DNA from: Propionivibrio soli
Lineage (GTDB): Bacteria > Pseudomonadota > Gammaproteobacteria > Burkholderiales > Rhodocyclaceae
Length of the DNA: 64,000 bases
Reading direction: 5' to 3'
Assembly (NCBI RefSeq): GCF_025770765.1
Contig: NZ_JANZKY010000004.1
Coordinates: 124,001-188,000 of the forward strand
The notes beneath the pieces were generated by a model that saw only the letters and a list, made by a program, of their open reading frames with translations, was not told the DNA's origin and made no database searches. This document shows, piece after piece, positions 1 to 9,318 of the stretch; within the stretch, counting starts at the first letter, position 1, and every line of letters begins with the position of its first letter. Position numbers and translations under genes: made by a program.

Positions 1-2182
1 GAAAGGTGTCGCATCGAGCCAGGGAAGCGGCTTGAGCAAACCGTCGTTCGTTTTGTCCGAGCAAGTTGATTTTTCGCCTCCAGCGTCGCAGGAAAAGCCG
101 ACGATTCAGCCCGCTACCGTTCCCTCGACACAGCGTCCATCGGGCGGAGAGATCACCGAAAGCCCCCGCCTCTACCAAGCCACGATTCCGTCCGATGAGG
201 CTCCCGTGTACGTTGAGGACGAACCGTCTGCGCCCTCTCGCCCCCAAACCGAAGCGCCGACGGTTTCCGCTGTCACCTCTCAACCGACCGTGACCGAGAC
301 AAAAGCACCGCGTCTCCTGGACTCCGCCACGCTACGCGCGTCCGCCGGCGAGCCGACGCCGGACGGATCGATCCTCGGCCTGATCGCACGTCCTCATGAC
401 ACCGACTACAAGTCCTTGCTCGGCCGTCTCGACAGCTATCATCAGATGCTGCAGAAAATCCCCCTCAGTAGCGATCCCGCCTCGACCCGGCAGGCCGTCG
501 CCTTATTGAACGCGCAACTGGATGAGATGGAAACCCTGGCGCAGAAAATCGGCGATACCAAGGATTTGGCCAGCCTGCGCGAAAGCCTCAAGGGTGAACG
601 TGCGGCACTGGCGCGCTTCCAGCAAGCCCAGGCGATGCACACCGGACGTCATGATGCGATCGGCGTACCGATGAGCCTGGGCCGCGCGATCGAACTCGTG
701 CCGCGCATGACGAGCGGCCTGGTGGATGCGAACCTCCAATCGCCGATGCAACCGCTTGGCTCCGGCCAGGTGAACACCGTCTTCTCCGCGCAGTTCGCCA
801 CCCCGGAAGGCACGCCGCTCGCCGGCGTCGTGAAGTTCGACCCGGAGCACATGGCGGTCGATGCCGACGTTTTTCGCGGCGATGGCGACCGCCCGGAGCT
901 CGGCGCGCGAACGATGGCGACGTCGATTCTCGACCGTGCGCTCGGTACGGGGATGATTCCCGAAACGCGCTACGCGGTGGTCAATGGCAGCCCGGCAACC
1001 GTGATGGCACGCGCGGAAGGAGTCGATACGGCCAACACGGAAAAGGTCGTGATGTTGAGCAAGCACGACTTCGACGCGATCGGCCGGGCGCAGGCTGCCG
1101 TAGCGGATAGTCAGCGCACGGCCACTGCTCTCGTGGAGAACCATCCGCTGGCCCAGACATTTTCTGTTCGCCGTGCAGGGGAATGGTTGGAGAACCTTCT
1201 TCGCGAGCACGCCAACGACAGCCCCCCGTTCGACCTGGCCACTGCGCCCGAAGGGACGCCGTTGAAGTCGATCCAGGCCACCGAGGGGGCGCGTTACGAC
1301 CTCTCCGTCGGACCAGGCGGCACGATCGTCGCCACGTTGTCCGAGGCCGGCCGGAAGAACCACCCCGACGCGACGCCCCGGATCGAGCTCGGTTCGCTTA
1401 CCGAGCCCGCCGCCGCGTTCACCATCATGCGCGATGCGGGCGCCGCCTATGACGCCGCGGTAGCTACCGCACTCTCAGCCGTACCGCGGGAAGACGAACG
1501 GGCCGGCCTTGGCTCGTTCATTCGCGCGCTCACCTCACTGAACATGGATCTTGAGGCGGCGCTTGTCACGCAGCCCGACATGTCGCGGGACCCGGCAACC
1601 GGTAACGTGACCTACAAGCGCCCAAAACCCTATGACATCGACTACACCCACCCGACCCTGCTCAAGCAGTTATCCCGATTGCAGGCACTCGATTACCTGA
1701 CCGGCGAGAAGGACCGGCACGCCGGCAACTATTTCGTCAGTCGCGATGCGTCGGGAAACTACGCCGTGCAAGGCATCGACAATGATCTCTCGTGGATGGC
1801 GACACGCACGGAGGACCCCGCGCGATTCGATGCCCCCGACCTCGGCATGTCTCACAATCGCGGTTTGCCGCCCGCGGTCGATCCGGAAACGGCGACGAGC
1901 ATCCTAGCCATGCGCAATGGAGGCAGCGAAGCGGTCAAACGCGAACTCGGAGTCTTCCTCAACGAAACGCAACTTGCCGCTTTCCAGCAACGCCTGGATA
2001 CCTTCGCCGATGCGATCGAAAGCGGACAAGTCGCGATTCTCTCCGATGAGCAGTGGAGCGACAGGACTCATCCTGCAGTCAAGGCGACGATTGAGGATCC
2101 AGCGCGAAGCTATGCCGCGAGGGAGAGAGAGATCCTTGCTGAGTTTGCGCAACGGGGATATCAGACGATTCCTATGCCGTAA
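1..2182 (+). CDS. Partial type III effector-like protein with PI3/4-kinase-like motif
   Basis: The reading frame is open to the left edge of the window, so the 5' end is probably missing; a TTG at 32 is the first possible start inside the window. The N-terminal 110 residues are Pro/Ser/Thr-rich and look disordered, as in secreted effectors. The middle is helical, and a kinase-like fold seems to start near residue 230 (GSGQVNTVF, resembling a nucleotide loop, then GVVKFDP with a candidate lysine). Near residue 560 comes EKDRHAGNYFV and then GIDNDLSW, resembling the catalytic DRHxxN and metal-binding D-N/D-G segments of phosphatidylinositol 3/4-kinase-like effectors. Function as a host-directed kinase is inference. 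No secretion genes are visible here. The downstream 100 bases are AT-rich. An unrelated helical surface protein is the alternative. Confidence 0.6.
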   Translation, partial: KGVASSQGSGLSKPSFVLSEQVDFSPPASQEKPTIQPATVPSTQRPSGGEITESPRLYQATIPSDEAPVYVEDEPSAPSRPQTEAPTVSAVTSQPTVTETKAPRLLDSATLRASAGEPTPDGSILGLIARPHDTDYKSLLGRLDSYHQMLQKIPLSSDPASTRQAVALLNAQLDEMETLAQKIGDTKDLASLRESLKGERAALARFQQAQAMHTGRHDAIGVPMSLGRAIELVPRMTSGLVDANLQSPMQPLGSGQVNTVFSAQFATPEGTPLAGVVKFDPEHMAVDADVFRGDGDRPELGARTMATSILDRALGTGMIPETRYAVVNGSPATVMARAEGVDTANTEKVVMLSKHDFDAIGRAQAAVADSQRTATALVENHPLAQTFSVRRAGEWLENLLREHANDSPPFDLATAPEGTPLKSIQATEGARYDLSVGPGGTIVATLSEAGRKNHPDATPRIELGSLTEPAAAFTIMRDAGAAYDAAVATALSAVPREDERAGLGSFIRALTSLNMDLEAALVTQPDMSRDPATGNVTYKRPKPYDIDYTHPTLLKQLSRLQALDYLTGEKDRHAGNYFVSRDASGNYAVQGIDNDLSWMATRTEDPARFDAPDLGMSHNRGLPPAVDPETATSILAMRNGGSEAVKRELGVFLNETQLAAFQQRLDTFADAIESGQVAILSDEQWSDRTHPAVKATIEDPARSYAAREREILAEFAQRGYQTIPMP

Positions 2183-2286
2183 CCTATTTTAATCAATTGG
2201 ATAGATAACTTCGTTCAAGTGAAACACGAGGTATATCCCGCATTGAAGAACGGTCCCGGCCGGCGGCGTCCCACTGCGTTACCTCA

Positions 2287-2889
2287 CTATAGCGGTGGTT
2301 TGACGCCGTCCTTGGTGGCCTGAATACGTGAGGCCGTCAGCGAGCCGTCGGGCTGAACCTCCACGATCGCAAAGATGTAGGTGCCTGGCTGCAGCAACGA
2401 CCGGTCGCCTGGGACAGCGGTCACGAGCGGGGTGCCCTCGGGGATGAGAACCGTCTGCGAGCCGCCTTTGTATTCAAGCGTCAGTTCGTGCCCGTTGTTC
2501 GCTTGCACCATTTTTGTCAGGTTGGCGTTCGTCATTGTGGCGCCGGGTGCCGAATCCCAAGCGCGATGCCCCTCGCCCACGCCCCGCGACGATTCCGGAA
2601 ACAGGTGCACTTCGCGCGCGACGAGTTTGCCTTCCGCATTGGGCTCGGCGGCCGTTCCGATGTAATCGCCGGGTTTGATGTCGGCCAACCGTATGGCTTT
2701 CGGGTACGTGACGCCGGTCGCCTCGGTCACCTTCATCTTCAGGTCCTTCCCGTCGCGCGATTTGACGGAGAGCTCGTGTCCGTCGAATGCTGAAATCGTC
2801 CCTCGCACGCGCTCAGTTGTCTGGGCACCGGCGGTCGCGCTCACCAGGGAGGCCAAGCCGCACAAAAGGATCGGAAAGAATCTGCGCAT
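2287..2889 (-). CDS. Secreted DUF5666-like protein, two OB-like repeats
   Basis: A 200-residue protein with a clear Sec signal peptide (RRFFPILLCGLASLVSATAGAQ, cleaved after AGA near residue 22). The mature part contains two similar beta-rich modules: residues about 28-95 (VRGTISAFDGHELSVKSRDG) and about 125-195 (NNGHELTLEYKGGSQTVLI). This is the pattern of DUF5666 and other periplasmic OB-fold proteins. The biochemical role of the family is not established. It stands alone, convergent with the effector-like gene and separated by 67 bases from the diguanylate cyclase gene that follows upstream. No special promoter was recognised in front of it. Confidence 0.8.
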   Translation of the reverse strand: MRRFFPILLCGLASLVSATAGAQTTERVRGTISAFDGHELSVKSRDGKDLKMKVTEATGVTYPKAIRLADIKPGDYIGTAAEPNAEGKLVAREVHLFPESSRGVGEGHRAWDSAPGATMTNANLTKMVQANNGHELTLEYKGGSQTVLIPEGTPLVTAVPGDRSLLQPGTYIFAIVEVQPDGSLTASRIQATKDGVKPPL

Positions 2890-2956
2890 GGGGTCTGCCT
2901 CCGCTGTTGAACGCTGGCCGCGTCATGGCGGGTAGACCGCCGTCAATCGCGGTCGT

Positions 2957-4189
2957 TCAAGCGACAGCGGCCTCGCCCGATCCTTTGGCGGAGGCAATCA
3001 CTCCGTCCACGCACACTCGATTGCGCCCGCCGTCTTTCGCCGCATAGAGCGCGCGATCGGCAGCAAGTACCATTTCCTCGACGACGTTCCGTCCAACCGA
3101 GGGAATTCGGCTGTGCACGCCAACACTCAGCGTGATCGGAATCGACAAGTTGGGCACACGGACGGGATTGCGCTCGAAGTCACCACGCAGCTCCTCGGCC
3201 AGCCCGCGCACGCCTTCGATATCCGTATCCGGAAACGCCGCAAGGAATTCCTCGCCGCCATAACGGCCGAGGATGTCCTGGGCACGCAAGCGGCGACGCA
3301 GGCGTTGCGCGATTTCGGTCAGCACCAGGTCGCCGACACGGTGACCGTGAGCATCATTGATACGTTTGAAGAAATCGATGTCGATCATCATGACGCTCAA
3401 CGGCTCGCGGGCACGGCCGCCGTGCGCGACGACCTGAGCCAGCGAATCCATGACCGCACGCCGGTTCGGCACGCCAGTCAGAGCATCCTGAAAAGCCAGC
3501 CGCCGATAGAGGTATTCCGACCGTTCCTTGTGCATCAAAACAAAACCGAGCGTCGAAAACAGGATCCCGATCAACCCCATCATGTAGCTGATGGTCTGCG
3601 AGAGGTCCGGCGTAACGAGGTCCACCACCCGCGTATTTCCCGACAGGACGGCAGCAATTCGAAACATATAGAGGCCCGTCAGAAGCACCATGCCCGCAAC
3701 CAGCAGGAAGCGGCCACGCTCCAAGGGTACCGCCGGAACCGAGGGCGAGGGACGGATCACCACCCATGCCACTGCCATGGATTGCGCCGCCACCACAAGG
3801 TCTACCGAGGGCACACGCCACACGGGTGAATCAAGGAAGCACCACGTCAGGCCGCCAATGACAAGCATGGGTCCCCAAATCAGCGCACCACCGACGATGA
3901 CGCTCCGGTACAGAGCCAGCGAATGCAATGCTGCGGCCATGCTGCCGGAAAGCAGGAGGTTGCCGGGGACCAGTAGCCATAAGCGATCGGGCACCCGCAC
4001 GCCGCCGAAGACGATGAAGGCCAGCGTGTTGAGCAGCAGCGCGCCGCCCCACCAGGAAAGCCCATCACCCGCTCTCGGCCGACAACGGGCCACGAACAAA
4101 ACGGCAAATGCCATCGCGCCAGATGTCACGAGGATCATCAGCAACATCGTCGGCAGGTCTGCTTGAGCCGCACTGAGCATGCCACCCAT
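2957..4189 (-). CDS. Membrane-bound diguanylate cyclase (GGDEF)
   Basis: A 410-residue protein. The first 215 residues form about seven hydrophobic segments, a MASE-like membrane sensor. They are followed by a GGDEF domain (residues about 235-395) with the intact signature GGEEF near residue 310. The product inhibition site RxxD is present as RAQD five residues before it. It should therefore make cyclic di-GMP from two GTP molecules at the inner membrane and be subject to feedback inhibition. No EAL domain is present. The ligand of the membrane region cannot be read from the sequence. The start ATG lies just inside the upstream region of the lipoprotein gene on the other strand. Confidence 0.93.
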   Translation of the reverse strand: MGGMLSAAQADLPTMLLMILVTSGAMAFAVLFVARCRPRAGDGLSWWGGALLLNTLAFIVFGGVRVPDRLWLLVPGNLLLSGSMAAALHSLALYRSVIVGGALIWGPMLVIGGLTWCFLDSPVWRVPSVDLVVAAQSMAVAWVVIRPSPSVPAVPLERGRFLLVAGMVLLTGLYMFRIAAVLSGNTRVVDLVTPDLSQTISYMMGLIGILFSTLGFVLMHKERSEYLYRRLAFQDALTGVPNRRAVMDSLAQVVAHGGRAREPLSVMMIDIDFFKRINDAHGHRVGDLVLTEIAQRLRRRLRAQDILGRYGGEEFLAAFPDTDIEGVRGLAEELRGDFERNPVRVPNLSIPITLSVGVHSRIPSVGRNVVEEMVLAADRALYAAKDGGRNRVCVDGVIASAKGSGEAAVA

Positions 4190-4324
4190 CTTAGCGTGAG
4201 GAACCCGCCAGCCATCTGGATTTACTTGCTTTCGTTATCCCGGTGGCCGCGTTTCTCGAGACCGCAAACCCTCTACAAACCTCTATTCTTCACGTGTGGG
4301 AATTGCCGCTCGGGAGGTTTCGGC

Positions 4325-5092
4325 ATGCAAGAAATGCCGCACAAAGCAGCTTTGCCGGAACGGTGTTTGCGGTCGTCTTCTCGATGTCGACGAGCAAAGG
4401 AAACACACTCAACAGGTACCCGGGGGCCTATCCGCGCTGGATTCGTGTTCGCGGCTAGCCTGCTCGCCGCCTGCGCCGGGCAGAGCGAACTGAAGCCTTT
4501 CCCCGACGACTGGTCGCCATTGGCCACGCATTCGATCGCTGAGTGCCCGAACTTGCAGGGCCGTTATCAGGTGCTCGGATCCGATGTCGGCTTGCGTGAC
4601 GTTTGTACGCGGGGCGCCGCGGATGCCGGCTACTGGAATTGCAGCCTTCGGCTCGATGAGCAATTCCGTTTCGACGACCCGTTGCCCGTCATTACCATCG
4701 CTCAGCCGGATGCCGACGCGCTTGTTTTCGCAGGACTGAACATACAAGGGACACCGGTCGAGAAGCGTTTCAGCCGCTCAGCCGGGGACTTCCGATGTGC
4801 CGGCAACCACGTCATTTTCACAGCGCGCGGCTCGTTCTTCTCAGATGAAAACACCTCGACAGGAGACGGCGCGCTGGCGACCGCCGGCGGCCTCCTGTTG
4901 CTGCGTGACGGCGTACGCACGCTAGAGCGAGCCTTATCGGTTTCCACCGACGAAGCGCTCGTGATGAACTTGACTGTCACCAACACCGGCGTGCTTTTTC
5001 CAATCCCATTCAACGCGGCGTTTTCGGCGTGGATTCGCTGGCCGTCCCTACCGGCTCCGCCAGCGACTGTCTCCGAGCGGACCGCACCGTGA
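4325..5092 (+). CDS. Putative lipoprotein of unknown function
   Basis: The frame is open from 4163, but I place the start at ATG 4325 because GGAGG lies eight bases before it; this gives 255 residues. A hydrophobic stretch followed by LLAAC (residues about 42-51) is a plausible lipobox. The N-terminal extension before it is unusually long and positively charged, so a later start cannot be excluded. The mature part has five cysteines in its first third (AECPNL, DVCTRG, NCSLRL, FRCAGN) and is otherwise mixed beta. No family was recognised. It begins where the divergent diguanylate cyclase gene ends its control region, and no operon partner follows. Confidence 0.6.
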   Translation: MQEMPHKAALPERCLRSSSRCRRAKETHSTGTRGPIRAGFVFAASLLAACAGQSELKPFPDDWSPLATHSIAECPNLQGRYQVLGSDVGLRDVCTRGAADAGYWNCSLRLDEQFRFDDPLPVITIAQPDADALVFAGLNIQGTPVEKRFSRSAGDFRCAGNHVIFTARGSFFSDENTSTGDGALATAGGLLLLRDGVRTLERALSVSTDEALVMNLTVTNTGVLFPIPFNAAFSAWIRWPSLPAPPATVSERTAP

Positions 5093-5144
5093 CAATCACG
5101 AATTGAGATTGGGCTTCGCGGCTACGTACGGTGGCCCCGACGAT

Positions 5145-6074
5145 TCACGCGCCCGGCTCGCCGTCTTGGCCGAGTCTGGTTCGCATCACGTCGGCCAGCC
5201 AGTTCATGAAAACCTGAACCCGTCGGGGCAAATGCCGCCGATGGGCATAAATCAGCGAAACCGGCATCGGCGCAGCACGGTATCGAGGCATTACTTCGAC
5301 GAGTTCCCCCTTGGCGACCGCCTCGTTCAAGCCCGCTTCCGGCACCTGAATAATCCCAAGCCCCGCACGGCAAGCGGCGTAGTACGCGTCGGAATTATTC
5401 ACGGTCAGCACGCCGGCCATGGCGACGCGGCGCACCGTTCCCGGGTCTTCCGGATCGACGTATTCGAAGCCCGGATCGCGCGCGCCGAGGTTCTGCACGT
5501 AGTGGACGAGCCGATGGTCCGCCAATTCGTCCGGATGCAGAGGATTGCCGAACTGCGCGACATACGCCGGACTCGCGTAGTTGACCATTCGATAGTGTCC
5601 CAACGGACGGGCAACGTAGCCTGCATCGCCTAACGCTCCAACGCGCAGTACGCAGTCGAACCCTTCGCGGACGAGATCGACGCGGCGGTCGGTACTCGAC
5701 AATTCGATTTCGAGTGCCGGATGGTCAACCAGGAATTCGGGAAGCTTCGGCATGACCACGTCGCGCGCTACGGCGCTCGGCATATCGACGCGCAATCGTC
5801 CTTGTAGCGCCGAGCCATCATGGCGGAACAAGCCTTGCAACTCGTCCATGTCGGCGAGCAGATCCTTGCTTCGCTCGTAGTACGCCTGACCGTCCTGCGT
5901 CAGGTGCACGCGTCGGGTGGTGCGGTGCAGGAGGCGGGTACCCAGCTCGCCTTCGAGCTGGCGGATCGTGGTCGACACGCTCGCCTTGGGCAGACCGAGG
6001 TCCTCCGCCGCTTGCGTGAAGCTCGCCACTTCTGCGACGCGGACGAAGATGCGCATGGCTTCGACGAGATTCAA
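5145..6074 (-). CDS. LysR-family transcriptional regulator
   Basis: The N-terminal winged helix-turn-helix (residues about 1-65: AMRIFVRVAEVASFTQAAEDL, PKASVSTTIRQLE, TRLLHRTTRRVHLT) is followed by a periplasmic-binding-protein-like effector domain (residues about 85-295). Length about 309 residues is normal. The frame also allows a GTG start at 6086, but GAGG five to six bases before TTG 6074 favours the latter. It is divergent from an SDR oxidoreductase gene, the usual arrangement for a LysR protein controlling its neighbour, and a palindrome (6085-6107) lies directly over its promoter side. The inducer is unknown. This subgroup resembles regulators of quinone or aldehyde detoxifying oxidoreductases. 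Confidence 0.93.
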   Translation of the reverse strand: MNLVEAMRIFVRVAEVASFTQAAEDLGLPKASVSTTIRQLEGELGTRLLHRTTRRVHLTQDGQAYYERSKDLLADMDELQGLFRHDGSALQGRLRVDMPSAVARDVVMPKLPEFLVDHPALEIELSSTDRRVDLVREGFDCVLRVGALGDAGYVARPLGHYRMVNYASPAYVAQFGNPLHPDELADHRLVHYVQNLGARDPGFEYVDPEDPGTVRRVAMAGVLTVNNSDAYYAACRAGLGIIQVPEAGLNEAVAKGELVEVMPRYRAAPMPVSLIYAHRRHLPRRVQVFMNWLADVMRTRLGQDGEPGA

Positions 6075-6084
6075 TGAATACCTC

Positions 6085-6107
6085 ACTGTTCGTTATTAGC
6101 GAACAGT
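6085..6107. promoter_or_regulatory. LysR operator palindrome
   Basis: The arms ACTGTTCG and CGAACAGT are perfect 8-base inverted repeats separated by seven AT-rich bases. The centre contains the T-N11-A geometry typical of LysR boxes. It lies between the divergent LysR and SDR genes, immediately before the LysR start, so autorepression and control of the SDR gene are likely. Confidence 0.7.
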
Positions 6108-6222
6108 CTAATCAATTTCTCCGAATTTATCTTCCTAAATCGTAGCAATAAACTGCCCCCCAACGCTGCACGATGATCGGGCGGCGGAACAAAGAGACAA
6201 CCCACTTTTCATTGGAGGCACC

Positions 6223-7011
6223 ATGACCACCACGACACACTCCGAAAGTCGTCCGCAATCGAGAATCGCTTTAGTCACTGGCGGCAGTCGCGGGCTGGGA
6301 AAGAACACGGCTCTGCATCTGGCGCGCAAGGGCGTCGGCGTCGTCATCACCTATCGTCAAAAGCAGACAGAAGCCGAGGCGGTCGTTAGCGAAATTACTG
6401 GCCTCGGAGGAAAGGCGGCGGCGTTGCCGCTGGACGTCGGCAACAGCGCATCGTTCGCGGCGTTCGCTGAACAGCTGCGCGGAACCCTCGATAAGAATTG
6501 GCAGCGCCGCAACTTCGACTACCTCATCAACAATGCCGGTATGGGCGTGCACACGCCGTTCGCCGAAACCACCGAGGCCCAGTTCGACGACCTCATGAGC
6601 GTGCACGTGAAAGGCACGTTCTTCCTGACGCAAACGCTGTTGCCGATGCTCGTCGACGGCGGACGCATCCTTAACACGTCGAGCGGCCTCGCCCGCTTTA
6701 CCCTACCCGGCTATTCTGCCTACGCGGCGATGAAAGGTGCCATCGAGGTCCTCAGCCGATACATGGCGAAGGAACTCGGGCCGAGGGGAATCGCGGTCAA
6801 CACGATCGCGCCGGGCGCGATCGAAACCGATTTCGGCGGCGGCGCCGTACGCGACAATCGGGACTTGAACGCCTTCGTCGCCAGCCAGACGGCGCTGGGC
6901 CGCGTCGGTCTGCCGGACGATATCGGCGGCGCAATCGCTTCGCTGCTCGCCGATGAAAACGCGTGGATCACCGGTCAGCGCATCGAAGTGTCGGGCGGCA
7001 TGTTCCTTTAG
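6223..7011 (+). CDS. SDR-family NAD(P)-dependent oxidoreductase
   Basis: A 262-residue classical short-chain dehydrogenase. The cofactor loop is TGGSRGLG (residues about 20-27), followed by NNAG (about 105), a catalytic Ser in NTSSG and YSAYAAMKGA with the Tyr-x-x-x-Lys pair near residue 166. The IAPGAIETDF segment and C-terminal GQRIEVSGGM are typical of FabG-like enzymes. GGAGG six bases before the ATG supports the start. It is divergent from the LysR gene and shares the operator with it, so it is probably induced by the LysR ligand. The substrate cannot be read from the sequence; the family reduces carbonyls or oxidises alcohols. Confidence 0.93.
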   Translation: MTTTTHSESRPQSRIALVTGGSRGLGKNTALHLARKGVGVVITYRQKQTEAEAVVSEITGLGGKAAALPLDVGNSASFAAFAEQLRGTLDKNWQRRNFDYLINNAGMGVHTPFAETTEAQFDDLMSVHVKGTFFLTQTLLPMLVDGGRILNTSSGLARFTLPGYSAYAAMKGAIEVLSRYMAKELGPRGIAVNTIAPGAIETDFGGGAVRDNRDLNAFVASQTALGRVGLPDDIGGAIASLLADENAWITGQRIEVSGGMFL

Positions 7012-7026
7012 CCAGCTTCAGCCGCA

Positions 7027-8247
7027 TCAGCCAGATTCGGCGCGCGAATCCCCGGTGCCATTCTCACCGGGGATGGGCACCGGATCGCCGAGGACGTCCT
7101 GGACATAGAGCATCGTCACCAGGACGGCGAGAACGGCAGTCAGCGGCGTCGCCAGCGCCACGCCACCGAGCCCGAAAAAGGCGCCGAGCAACGTCTGCAT
7201 CAGGATGGTGACGGCCGGCGGTAAAGATACGGTGCGCCGCTCGATCAACGGCAAGATCAAGTAACCCTCGACGGTCTGCACGGCAACGAACAGCAGAAGC
7301 ACGTAGAGCGCCAACGTCGGGCTTTCGGAAAAAGCGATCAATACGGCCGGAACACCGGCCAACAGCGGCCCGATATAGGGGATGAAGTCGAGCAAGCCGG
7401 CCAGCAGGCCGAGCACCAGCGCCAGCGGCGCACCGATCAGCGCAAGGCCGGCGGCCGTCAGCACGCCGACGATGAGCATGGACAGCAGCTTGCCCATCAA
7501 CCACTGCCCAAGAACGTTCCCCAGTTCATGCGCTACCTCCCGGGCACGTTGTCGTTTCCTCTGCGGCACCAAAGTAATGAAACCATTCACGTACATCGCC
7601 GGCCGCGCGGCGAGGTAAATGCCGACGAAGACGATGATCACCACACTCGCCACGCCGCCCACCACGCCGGTAAAGAAACCTCCGGCGCGAGCGATCATCG
7701 ACGAAGCCTGGGACGCCACCGCGTCAGGCGCAGGAAGCCCCGGTGGCAGGTTGTTCGTCGCACCGAAACGCTGAATCCAGGCTTGCAGGCGCTGCAGAGC
7801 GCGCGTCAGCGCTTGCACGAGCTGATGACTTTGTTCGGCGATGTCGGGAGCCACGAGCCAACCCAGCAGGCCGAGCGCACCGATGGACACGACGACGATG
7901 AGGCCGAGCGCGAGGTCATCCGAAAGGGGTAGCCAGGACTGCAAGCGGCGACTCGCGTCCGAGAGCAGGATCGCCAGCAAGACCGACGCAAACGCCAGCA
8001 GAAGCACGTCGCCAGCCAACCAGAGAATGCAGACAGCGATGGCGACAGCCACCCCGAAGCCATAAAAGATTGCAATTTCACGCACGAAACCGGCACGACC
8101 GCGCTTTGGAGATTCGGGGCGTTTTGTGGGTTCGGAGAACTCCTGCCGTCCCCGAGAGTGTCGCCCGCGCTGGCGCCGCGTCCCATCAGCCGGCTCCGCA
8201 TCAATTGTTCTCCTTTTGGTTTCATGAAGCGCACGATCAACCGCCAT
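7027..8247 (-). CDS. AI-2E family transporter (first copy)
   Basis: A 406-residue membrane protein of the AI-2E/PerM/YdiK family. A charged N-terminal tail of about 50 residues is followed by paired hydrophobic segments (about 58-100), a cytoplasmic/periplasmic helical part and a C-terminal cluster of four to five helices with the family segment DFIPYIGPLLAGVP near residue 290. Family members export small molecules or exchange ions; the AI-2 link holds only for a few. GGAG seven bases before ATG 8247 supports the start. A sigma-54-like site lies about 110 bases upstream. A paralogue sits at 33723-34985, so the island has two copies. Confidence 0.92.
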   Translation of the reverse strand: MAVDRALHETKRRTIDAEPADGTRRQRGRHSRGRQEFSEPTKRPESPKRGRAGFVREIAIFYGFGVAVAIAVCILWLAGDVLLLAFASVLLAILLSDASRRLQSWLPLSDDLALGLIVVVSIGALGLLGWLVAPDIAEQSHQLVQALTRALQRLQAWIQRFGATNNLPPGLPAPDAVASQASSMIARAGGFFTGVVGGVASVVIIVFVGIYLAARPAMYVNGFITLVPQRKRQRAREVAHELGNVLGQWLMGKLLSMLIVGVLTAAGLALIGAPLALVLGLLAGLLDFIPYIGPLLAGVPAVLIAFSESPTLALYVLLLFVAVQTVEGYLILPLIERRTVSLPPAVTILMQTLLGAFFGLGGVALATPLTAVLAVLVTMLYVQDVLGDPVPIPGENGTGDSRAESG

Positions 8248-8359
8248 GAGCCGACTCCTCGATCTTCTTGCGCGCTTTCAACGCCGTTTCGTTGCTTGGT
8301 ATCGTTTCGTTCTCCTCTTTCCACGTGGCCCGGGCGGACGGGCCTTCCATCATCACTCT

Positions 8360-8373
8360 GCAAGGAAGGCACC
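8360..8373 (-). promoter_or_regulatory. Candidate sigma-54 promoter for AI-2E gene
   Basis: The minus strand reads GGTGCCTTCCTTGC, with GG-N10-GC spacing and TTGC at -12 but a weaker -24 half. The predicted transcript start near 8348 leaves about a 100-base leader before ATG 8247. Confidence 0.45.
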
Positions 8374-9212
8374 CGGGCGCACACCCACGCCGATAGCCAT
8401 CGAGCCCGCCGGAGAGGATCGTGGCGTCAATCGCCTAATTACCTACTGAATTGCTCGGATTGCCGCGCGTTAGCGGGAAAAAGGGATCGAATCGTTTAGG
8501 GAAAGTCGAAAAAACGGCGTAAAGCAGGAGAATCTTGGCAATTAATGACAAAAAATACCGATTTTGTCAGGTTTATCGTCGATATCCAACCGAATATGGT
8601 CTCCTATCCGATTTTTTCGCTTCTCTTTCCGCGCCTCTGTTGATACGGCGTAGTAGAAAAACCAACTTCCGCCGCATCATTCAGCGTAATTTCTCTCCGC
8701 CGACACTTGACCGGCGAGTTTCTCGGCACTCTCCATGCTTTCGTTCTTTAGTACCCAGCCGACAGTCGACGATGCGACTTCTCGGCGGAATCCGGGTCCC
8801 TTTGAGCCATTGCATGCCTTCAGGCCCCGTAGAAATTTCGGTAAATTTTTCCACCCATCCGATGGGAGGGTTGGGTTTTTTCGTGTGTTTCGGTATTTCC
8901 TGCAGAGGAGGAAAAAATAGCGCGGAACAAACGCACCTCGTCTTCCCAGCCAGCTTTTGGCCTACGCCAGGGCCTTGCGGAAAGCCTTCGAAACAGACTC
9001 AATTTGTTCAGATCCCGTACTGGTGGGCCTTCGGCGCGATAGCAAAACAGTGCTACGTGTGGTCGGCACTGCCGCAATCAGCCGTAAACACTCAAATCTA
9101 GAACACCCGACCACCCGAGGACAACTTGTTTGTTTTTTATTTATAAAACAATAAGATAAAAACAAAGCAAGCCCAATTTCCGAAACTCTCGCCCCGCCAT
9201 CTCGAAAAAACT

Positions 9213-9226
9213 GGCATGGCGATTGC
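9213..9226 (+). promoter_or_regulatory. Sigma-54 promoter without a downstream protein gene
   Basis: TGGCATGGCGATTGCT matches the sigma-54 consensus at both halves (GGCAT, TTGCT). The expected start of transcription is near 9238. No open frame with a start codon follows; instead a GC-rich structure ending in a T-run does. Confidence 0.65.
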
Positions 9227-9237
9227 TCTATAGGAAA

Positions 9238-9318
9238 CAGCTCCGGGGCAACACACCGCCCGCTTGTCACCCTCCCCACCCCCCCCTCTTGAGCGGCTCG
9301 GGCCCGGAGCGATTTTTT
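9238..9318 (+). ncRNA. Candidate sigma-54-dependent small RNA of about 80 nt
   Basis: The predicted start from the promoter at 9213-9226 is near 9238. The first bases GCTCCGGG (9240-9247) are exactly complementary to CCCGGAGC (9303-9310), which is directly followed by GA and six T (9313-9318). This would form a closing stem with an intrinsic terminator. A shorter local hairpin GCTC/GAGC at the same 3' end is also possible. The interior is C-rich and single-stranded looking, with no ATG. This is prediction by eye; expression is unproven. Confidence 0.45.

Noticed and set aside
8535-9101. 188-codon frame in the long intergenic region
   Set aside because: TTG start without ribosome binding site, unbiased codon use and no domain; the DNA is AT-richer, which makes chance start and frame patterns hard to read.
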